From Gymnopus androsaceus JB14 (taxonomy: Eukaryota; Basidiomycota; Agaricomycetes; Agaricales; Omphalotaceae): DNA of 64,000 nt. Below the pieces are notes generated by a model, which saw nothing but the letters and a program-made list of their open reading frames with translations, had not been told where the DNA came from and did not search any database. The stretch covers positions 62,001 to 126,000 of the forward strand of contig ML769461.1 of assembly GCA_009733575.1 (NCBI GenBank), given 5' to 3'. The position numbers were made by a program, and so were the translations under genes. Below are positions 56,527 to 64,000 of this stretch, one piece after another; within the stretch, counting starts at the first letter, position 1, and each line of letters opens with the position of its first letter.

Positions 56527-57015
56527 TCAAACCTTTGCTAATACCATGGATGCTGTGAAGTGTTTAGCTTTCATCGAAGGTAAGGCTTTGGTGAAGATGT
56601 CTGCCGTCATGTTTTTGGTAGGGCAGTAAGTAAGACAAATTTTACCTTCCTCAATGACGTAGCAGATGAAATGGTATCAGATATCGATATGTTTGGTCCT
56701 GGCATGAAAACAATCATCCTTTGCCAATGTGATGGCGGACTGATTGTCTGACATGATAGGGATTGCATGAGTAATGGGACCAAAGATTTCCAATAAAAGA
56801 TTCCTAAGCCAGATTGCCTCCTTTGCCGCATGGGTCAAAGCTATATACTCAGCTTCCGTGGTGGATAAAGAAATGGTATCCTGTCATTTCAACAACCAAG
56901 ATACTGCTCTGCCATTCAACATAAAAACATACCCGGAAATAGCATGTCGATCCTCTTGGGACATACCATCCGCTGTGGAAGTGCGATTCACTCCACTCAT
57001 TGACACCCAATACGT
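56527..57015 (-). pseudogene. Ty1/copia pol fragment (RNase H end)
   Basis: Minus-strand reading gives ADGMSQEDRHAISGYVFM, LNGRAVSW, STTEAEYIALTHAAKEAIWL, SDNQSAITLAKDD and ARTKHIDIRYHFI, the classic copia RNase H signature. An in-frame TGA (near 56880) follows SWLLK. The reverse transcriptase and upstream domains are missing; the fragment ends where the next element begins. Confidence 0.85.
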
Positions 57016-57137
57016 ATCTACTTATCTCACTGTGGCCAAAGGGTTCTGTGCGCCAGGAAGATCCCAACGAGTCCTGTCCTCCAGCCATCGCCAGAGCCTG
57101 AGCAACTCTGCGGGAGGCTTAGTCCACCTCCAATCAA

Positions 57138-57698
57138 TGTGCGGGAATATGTCAAGAGGTAACCCGACTCGACGGTGGATTCCAAACGCATCCGGGCCTG
57201 GAGGAGCATCTGCGAGGACAATTACCGTATTTGTTTCCTTATTTGGCGTAGTTTCCGTACTTTACCCCATACTTTCCCCGCGCTTTGGCGCTTACCTAAT
57301 TAATTCCCCTTTTGACCTCAACCTCCATATCGCGAAGACCAACGCGTCTTTAGTCTGAGTTTCAACTTCATATCTTCGAGCAATGTCTCGAAGATATCGT
57401 TCTTGCCTCACTCGCGATTCTAACGAATCGTTTACTCGGTACATCGACCCAGATTAGGTCGATTCAGCTCTTCTCATCGTCTTGAACGACGCCTAACTCG
57501 ATAACGAATTAGGTGATTCGTCCAAGTCTTGGAGCTCATATTCTAGGTGAGTATCTACACCTATTTCTCCATTTATCTCGCTACTGGTCGACATCATTTG
57601 CTGTGGGAACGTTGTCGCTATCTTTTACAGGCAGGCGTCGAGCTCGCTAGCCCGACTGATATACCTCGTTCCATCTTGGAACAACTCATTCTTCCACA
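57138..57698 (+). mobile_element. Probable 5' LTR of the Ty3/gypsy element
   Basis: The 3' limit is supported by a primer-binding-like site, GGTGACCACGC, just after …CTTCCACA. The 5' limit at TGTGCGGGAATATG is an inference from its resemblance to the inverted 3' end. No second LTR is in the window to confirm it. Confidence 0.45.
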
Positions 57699-58023
57699 GT
57701 GGTGACCACGCTCAGGGGGTCAGTTTTCCGTGGTTGAGCTTATTACACGTCTCCTCTATGCCACTCGCGTTTTCACTCTAGTCGCGCTATTCCGACGCGT
57801 CTTTCTCTCTCCCTCCAGCTCCTGCTAGTCCGGCAAACTGAGTTGGCGAGCTGTTAACAACGAGGCCAACGACTCCTCGCCTTCGGTCTCTCCTTCTACG
57901 TCTTCGGGATCTTCGACGTCACTCTCCGTTTCGTCACCGAGTTCTCTCCCTCTCTCTTCGCTACCGTTTTCTACTACATCCTCTTCGTCAAAATCCCTTC
58001 CACCACTACCATCTTCTTCTACA

Positions 58024-59394
58024 ATGTCGAACCCAACCTCTGTCCCAATCACCATTGCCATGCCAGTAGCAGGCACGGCCAATGCTCCTAAATTCAACGG
58101 AAAGAATGTCAACCGATTCTTGAAACGCATCCTCCAGCACGGTGCAAAGGCTGGCACTACTGACCAGGACGACCTGGTTGATTACATTCTTGAGTATTCT
58201 TCGAAACGCGTCTACGAGGGCATTCGTTTCGACCCAGCGTTCGATGTCGACGCCACTGGTAGGACCTGGAAAGCTGCTATCACTCGACTCAAACGTCTCT
58301 TCCGCTCTCAGGACGAGCCTGAGGACCTCACAACAGACGACCTAAAAGCTTATTGCTTTAAATGGTACCGTGAAGGATCCCTCAATAAGAAATCTGATGT
58401 AGATTCTTACTTGTTTGGTTTCAACTGAATTGCTCAGTCTCTCATTAAATCGAAAGAAATTACAGACGTGGTAGCTAACCGAATGTTTTTAACAGGAATT
58501 CCTAAACATCTCGTCTCTTACGTCGCCGAAAAGGTCGACCCTACGACAAGGACTCGGACTTCTCCTCCCCCCATTGACTCCGTAGTTGATGTCCTCTACG
58601 AACGCCTCGGAAAAGATTCTCTAGATTGGAACCCATTCGATGCGGAGATAGCTCGCCTGGAAGGTCGCTCGGAAACAACAACCAACAAAGTCAGGTTTGA
58701 CGACTCGGACGACGACGACGACACTGAGAACGAATCAAAAACAGAAAAGTCTCTCGCTATAACTCGGGCTCCATCTAAAAAGCCCTTCGAAACACTCAAG
58801 GAAGTCGATATCAACAAATCGGATTTCGAGGCCATGATGCGCTCTATGTGTGACTTGACTATCGCCATGACTTCTGCTAACCGTTGTCCTCCGTCTCCTG
58901 CTCTTCAAGGTGAACTGCGTCCTTGCTTCATGTGTGGAAGGATTCATCCGGATCCTTCTCGTCCTGCTTCTTGTCATGAGACCACTAAGCTTGTCTCCGA
59001 AGGTCTTCTGGTCCGCCAACAGTCTGGACGATACACTCTACCTAACGGCAACGAACTTCCTCGTTTCCCTCCTGGTCATCTTGGTGGTATTGCCGCACTT
59101 CTTCAAGACCAGGCTACATATGTTAATACCCAGTCAAACTCTCGAGGCCACCGGGACCTCCCTCCACACCAATCGGCTTCCACTGGGTCGATCACGCTTT
59201 CTTACCAGGATCAGGACCTCTTTAACGGTGACGTATTCGCGATATCGTCTCGAGACGCGGAAAGAGAGTTTTACGAAGACTACTTTTACGGGAATGCTGA
59301 CCCAGCCTTACGTTCAGGAAAGAACACGGATTCGCGACACAACCCCACGTCTCAACAGAATCGAGGCCAAACAAGGACACCACCGCCTTCTTGA
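58024..59394 (+). pseudogene. Ty3/gypsy gag with one in-frame TGA
   Basis: Starts MSNPTSVPITIAMPVAGTAN; the capsid-like part reads KFNGKNVNRFLKRILQHGAK … YLFGFN, then TGA at 58426-58428, and resumes IAQSLIKSKEITDVVANRMF. The second part has an acidic tract (SDDDDDTENES) and the zinc-knuckle-like CFMCGRIHPDPSRPASC. The stop stands where a Trp codon would fit (TGG to TGA). No other break was found in this frame. Confidence 0.8.
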
Positions 59395-59463
59395 CCTCCA
59401 CCACAATGCAAACAAGGACCTCCGCCCTCTAACATAAATGTTCTACGCGACGATGACGTACCT

Positions 59464-60603
59464 ATGGCACCACCTCCCAACAACGATTCAGATCGACCTC
59501 CTACACATTCAAGACCCCCAGCTCACAAACCTAAAGAAATCAGGCCTCCGACTCCTTCAAAAATCGACGTCCCCGCACCTCCGAACCCGATCAATAGACA
59601 AGATGGCTGGCAAAACTCGCTCCCCAGTAAGAACCAACAACAGAACTCGAAACCGAGGGACGATAAAAGTCAAGTATCCCCCTCCGGAACGCAATTTCAC
59701 TATACCTCAGACATCCAGGACAAGATCTCCCCGGCTAAGGTCTTAGGTAAAGTATGGGACCAGGACGTAACGGTCTCTGTTGTGGAGCTTGTGGGCTGTA
59801 GTCCTGCGCTACAGAAGATGATGGCTGAGATGACGAGAACGAAAAGACAGTATAACCCTGGCAAAGAATCTAACTACACCTCTTTAGATTATTCTAGATA
59901 CAGCTCAACGGATCTCGCGGACCTACCATATAATCCAGCCAACGTCGCCAAAAGTCTCCGCGTCTGTCAAGAAGACGTTCCCAAGATGGCGGACTTCCTC
60001 GTCCGGTATTCTAGTGCCGTTTCGAGGATCCCATCGTCGAAATACTATGCGATGGTGACGGGTATAATTTCTATTTCTATTGACGGGATTCCGTTCCGAG
60101 CGATGATTGACACTGGTTCTGAGCTCAATGTCGCTTCCTTTCATGTTGTTGACAAAGCGAGACTCCCACTTGACACTGAAGGGACACGTTGGAGCCTAAA
60201 GGGCGTCAACGGTGACTCTAACCAGCTCCGAGGGGTAGTTGTGGACGCTGCGATCCAACTGGGCTCCCATTCCTTTCCTCATCATCTCTTCATTACGCCT
60301 CATTCGATTAGTGACTCTTTTGACATCATTCTAGGACAACCGTTTTTACAGTGGTACGCCTGTCGGATCGACTACTTCCGTCCGGGAGTAGTGACGATGT
60401 TTTTGTGGAAGGACGGTCGAAAGGATAAGATCCCCCACATTTCGATTAGCCTTACTGACCCGCGTGACCCTAGGAATACTGATACCATGCACCGAGCTCC
60501 TGAACATCCAGAGGAGTGTTGTCCCACTACGTTTGGCTATGTTGAGGATATGACCGAGGAGAGCTATATGGCTTACGAGGAGTACGACAACCGGTCTTTT
60601 TAG
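59464..60603 (+). CDS. Ty3/gypsy retroviral-type aspartic protease ORF
   Basis: Contains the catalytic motif FRAMIDTGSELNVAS (about residues 210-224) and SFDIILGQPFLQWY near residue 290, which together define a retropepsin-like domain that would cleave the Gag-Pol polyprotein. A Pro-rich N-terminal linker precedes it. The frame is open from 59464, but the natural product would be a polyprotein, so this start is only the first in-frame ATG. Confidence 0.75.
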   Translation: MAPPPNNDSDRPPTHSRPPAHKPKEIRPPTPSKIDVPAPPNPINRQDGWQNSLPSKNQQQNSKPRDDKSQVSPSGTQFHYTSDIQDKISPAKVLGKVWDQDVTVSVVELVGCSPALQKMMAEMTRTKRQYNPGKESNYTSLDYSRYSSTDLADLPYNPANVAKSLRVCQEDVPKMADFLVRYSSAVSRIPSSKYYAMVTGIISISIDGIPFRAMIDTGSELNVASFHVVDKARLPLDTEGTRWSLKGVNGDSNQLRGVVVDAAIQLGSHSFPHHLFITPHSISDSFDIILGQPFLQWYACRIDYFRPGVVTMFLWKDGRKDKIPHISISLTDPRDPRNTDTMHRAPEHPEECCPTTFGYVEDMTEESYMAYEEYDNRSF

Positions 60604-60668
60604 AACGGGGGTCGCATTCGGTCTTCCATGCTCATCCCGTCGTCCTTGGAAGATCACTAGAAGCGTTA

Positions 60669-63103
60669 ATGGGTAACGCGGATTATGACGATTTTGATTC
60701 TTTAATAGCAGCTAAGCCGCCTCCATCCTTCGACCGTTTTATTAATGAATACGCTGCATTGACCGGTTCTCGTTTATCTGATATAGAATGGACCCCATGG
60801 ACTGCCAGAGCCTTTAGAAAAGCTCCTGAGGGTATCGCAAATTTTTCACGTTTTGCTCCTAGAACTATCGCATCTATAACTTATTCTCCATTAGCATTAT
60901 CTTCTGCACTAGCCTCTCCAGCTTCGGCTCCATCTGCACCGAAACGCAGGTACAAACCCGTGGATCGAAAATATCGACCCGTCCCGACTTTTCTCCCTGA
61001 CATTAACCCCGACAAGTACCGTCCTATTCCTCCTCCTGTCCCTCTGGAACTTCCGCATAATCCTCCTCCTCGATCTTCCTTGCTCTGCGGAACTCGGCTC
61101 ACACGCGAACGTCTCGACGAAATGCTCGGACGTATAGAACCTGGGGTGCTTCTTGACAAGGAAATCGACTTGATAGCTTGGGTCCTCGTGCAACGGGAAA
61201 TGGCTTTTGCTTGGGAACATGTCGAACGAGGCAGTTTCTCGAGAGACTACTACGACGACTACGAGATCCCGGTTATTGAACACACCACCTTGGAGGAGAC
61301 CGCCTATTCGAGTCCCAGACGCTATACTTGACGACGTACGCGAGGAGATCTACAAAGGCGATAAGGCTGGAAGGTTCGAACGGACCGAATCCAGCTACCG
61401 CTCAGCCCTCTTTGCTGTTATGAAGAAGAAAGGAGTCCGTCTCGTTGTCAATCTAGAAGAGCTGAACGCTGTGACTATCCAGGACTCTGGGCTACCTCCG
61501 AACAGTCAGCGAATTCACTCAATGGTTCGTTGGACACTCTATCTACGGTCTCTTCGATCTCTTCTCGGGTTTCGATGCACGCTGGGTAGCTCGAAAATCT
61601 CGTCCTTTACAAGCTTTCCACTCTCCCGCAGGTCCTAGGCAACAAGCTACTTGCGTCCAGGGTCACACGAACTCAGTTCAAGAGTTTCAACGTAGCGTCG
61701 ACTACGCTCTCCAGCACGTACAGAGCTTCGCTAGAGCCTTTATCGACGACTGTGGTCTGAAGGGGCCAAACTCTACTTACGATGATGTACTGATCTTCCC
61801 TGGTATTAGGAAATTTGTTTGGGAATATGTCCAACGTATGGACCTCCTGTTGGGTGCTATTATCACCGTGGGGATCACGGCTTCAGGTGCGAAAGTCGTT
61901 TTGGCTGCTCGAAGAATGAAGATTGTTGGAACGGTGGTTTCGCTGGAAGGATGGAGCATGGATTCTTCGATGGTTTCGAAGATTTTGAATTGGCCGGTTC
62001 CTACTAACCTCACCCTTTTGCGAGGCTTCCTAGGCATGGCTGGTGTTGGGAGACGATGGATTGAAGGTTTCTCACTAATAGCTAAGCCTTTGACAGCTCT
62101 TCTCCGTGGTACTGACGAACTTCCTTTCGAAATGACAACCGAGGCGCTGGAGGCGTTCGAGGAACTCAAACACAGGTCCTCTACCGCCCCAGTCATCATC
62201 ATAATCGACTATCATATGGCCAAACTGCTTACTCAGAAACCGAGGAATTCGGACAACGGTCTTGTAGTGGTTGGAGTCGACGGGTCCTTACATGGCGCCG
62301 GATGGGCACTGTACCAGATACTGGAGGGTCTCAAACGTCCCGCTGGTTTTGGATCGTGTACCTTTGGCTCTCGGGAACAAAATTACGGACAACCCAAATC
62401 CGAACTTTACGCAGTTTTTTGTGCTTTCAGGGAGCTCCGACACCAAATCTGGGGCGTTCTGTTCCGACTAGATCACGACGCCATCTCCCTTGCAAAGATG
62501 ATTTCGGAGCCAAACGACGTTCCTAACGCTCCGATTATGCATTGGGTGGCCTATATCAAACTCTTTGACTTTGAGACCAATCACGTCCCTGCGACTAAAC
62601 ACCTCGCGGAAGATGGTCTTTCTCGTAGGCCTCGGGCACCTGGCGAGTCCGAAGAAACGGTGGAAGATGTCGAAGAATATTTGGACACTTTCATAAACAT
62701 CGGGAAAGGTGTCGTCAACACTAAGTATATTTGGAATTCTCTCTTTATCAAGTTTGCTTCTACATACGATGACACCTGGAGATCGTTTGGGGTTACCCCC
62801 GCTCTCTCAAAGTCCGAGGCTCTACATGTGTACGAACCCGGACAGGGACGAGTTACAATTTTCCCTGACCCTTGTTCTTCTTTCTCTTCGGCTTCTGCTC
62901 TCCGAAATGTTTCCACTTACTCAGTCCACATTCTTCCAGAGCTACTGCAACAATGTAGTCCTAGAGAGGTCTCCGCTGTCTTCTGTGTCGAGGGTCGCCT
63001 GGTTGAAAAGAGCTACACTGTCTACGACGCTTACTCCACCCGTCTCGAAGATTCTTCGCCTGACAAACTCCCTGAGAAGCACAAGTTCAAGGTCCTGGAC
63101 TGA
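60669..63103 (+). pseudogene. Ty3/gypsy reverse transcriptase and RNase H region, frame-broken
   Basis: The N-terminal connector (KYRPVPTFLPDINPDKYRPI) leads to RT after a frame shift near 61285 (PPWRRPPIRVPDAI, KKKGVRLVVNLEELNAV). A second shift near 61500 leads to TQWFVGHSIYGLFDLFSGFD and the catalytic FIDDCGLKG, then GWSMDSSMVSKILNWP and LRGFLGMAGVGRRWI. RNase H follows as VVVGVDGSLHGAGWAL, SELYAVFCAFREL and NHVPATKHLAEDGLSRRP. The frame from 61838 ends at a TGA (63101) that again replaces a likely Trp. Confidence 0.8.
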
Positions 63104-64000
63104 GATGGACTAGAGTTTTGGACCGAGATAGGGAGATATCTCGAATCAGGTGTCGTTCCCTCTAATTATAAATCTGATTCGGAGAAACTGGCCTTCCAGA
63201 AACGAGCGAGGAGGTTTTTCTTGCGTGATGGGCATATATGGCTGGCACCGAAGAAGTTGAAGGAGGATACTCTGCCGAGGCTTGTTGTCGTCAACGAGAA
63301 GAGGAGGGGAGAACTTATGGCTATGGCACATAATGAGACCGGCCATCGAGGTCGAGACGCTACCTATCAGCATCTACGTCTCCGTTTTTATTGGCCCAAT
63401 CTCTTTGACTCTGTTTCTTTCTTTGTTCGTTCATGCATTGAATGTCAGAAGCTAATTAAACCTCTCCCTATAGTTCCCTATAACATTTCATGGCAGACTT
63501 CTCTGCTTCGACACTTCAACTTAGACTGCATCCATATGCCAGATGGGGTCGAAGGATACAAGTATATCATCCAAGCCATCGAACCGAACATTTTATGGCC
63601 AGAAGCGAAAGCACTCAGGAAACTCTCATCGAAAGCTGTTGCCAAGTTCATTTACGAGCACATCATTGCTCAGTTTGGATGCGTCCCTGTGTTGTCGATG
63701 GACGGAGGTTCCGAGTTTCTCAAAGAAGTCTGTGAATTACTGACTACTTTGTACCATTGTCAGATAGTTATCTCAACACCGTATCATCCTCAAGGCAACG
63801 GTGTGGTAGAACGAGCCCATATCCCGCTTGTCGAAGCCATAGTGAAAGCGGCTGGGGACCATATTGGACAGTGGCCCAACTTGGTCGCGACAGGTCTTAT
63901 GGCCGTCAGGGTGATGGCTTCGTGTTCCACTATGTTTTCTCCTTACTATCTTCTTTATGGCGTTCACCCCATTCTTTCTTTTGATTTAGCGGAAGCAACC
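63104..64000 (+). CDS. Ty3/gypsy integrase, open to the window end (partial)
   Basis: Same frame as the preceding RNase H, after the TGA at 63101. It has the zinc-binding HHCC region (HNETGHRGRDATYQHLRLRF … SCIECQK) and the DDE core: FNLDCIHMP, VLSMDGGSEF and PYHPQGNGVVERAH with the catalytic Asp, Asp and Glu in place. The frame is uninterrupted to base 64000, so the 3' end, any chromodomain and the 3' LTR are outside the window. Confidence 0.85.

Noticed and set aside
56774..57358. 194-codon plus-strand open frame
   Set aside because: Its first part is antisense to the copia RNase H motif and the rest lies in the presumed Ty3 LTR.

Overview
The window is nuclear DNA of a filamentous basidiomycete, most likely an agaricomycete. 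Genes are split by many short (about 48-60 nt) GT-AG introns. It encodes a DUF6535 membrane protein, a NoxB-type NADPH oxidase, a microsomal P450 and several Agaricomycetes-type orphan families, and it holds many Ty3, Ty1/copia and hAT elements. No bacterial, organellar or CRISPR feature is visible. The species cannot be named from the sequence.

Layout. (1) 1-33.3 kb is an ordinary gene-bearing part broken up by repeats: a secreted GH28 pectinase (1306-3303), NADPH oxidase (3834-5993), anthranilate phosphoribosyltransferase (minus, 6150-7284), a frame-broken DUF6535 gene (minus, 7666-9684), a ThDP-dependent enzyme (minus, 9806-12001), the retromer subunit VPS26 (12257-13452), a P450 (18478-20668), a tRNA-Gly(UCC) gene (29163-29258), a 4-aminobutyrate-type aminotransferase (minus, 29402-30966) and, divergent from it, an acyl-CoA dehydrogenase (31825-33311). 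(2) 13.5-17.6 kb, between VPS26 and the P450, is a rearrangement scar: a second tRNA-Gly with a piece of the aminotransferase gene, a partial second VPS26, half a tRNA fused to a headless membrane-protein gene, and an inverted duplication. (3) 20.8-28.3 kb and 33.7-34.3 kb hold nested non-autonomous DNA transposons and a solo LTR. (4) 34.5-36.4 kb is a truncated Ty3-type element (5' LTR and gag). (5) 37.1-52.6 kb holds a coiled-coil pseudogene, an orphan gene with W-rich C-terminus, a near-complete hAT transposase gene, and a block of orphan genes including an F-box-like gene cut by a MITE. (6) 52.6-57.0 kb contains MITEs, a decayed coiled-coil gene and a copia remnant. (7) 57.1-64.0 kb is a large defective Ty3/gypsy element running off the window end.

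The most unusual signal is a family of short elements sharing a terminal inverted repeat starting CATCAGCAAAA. Their interiors are arrays of one short word repeated in both orientations at 9-10 bp spacing, and the word differs from copy to copy (CTATGG, CTGTGG, GTATGG, CTGTAC, CCTAGG/CTCAGG). One copy carries an intron-containing piece of a host acyl-CoA oxidase-like gene and sits inside a hAT element that itself sits inside another MITE.

The host genes look like unrelated housekeeping and secondary functions, not a co-regulated cluster. The one plausible functional pair is the divergent aminotransferase and acyl-CoA dehydrogenase. All exon boundaries were derived by eye from GT-AG signals and frame, without transcript data.
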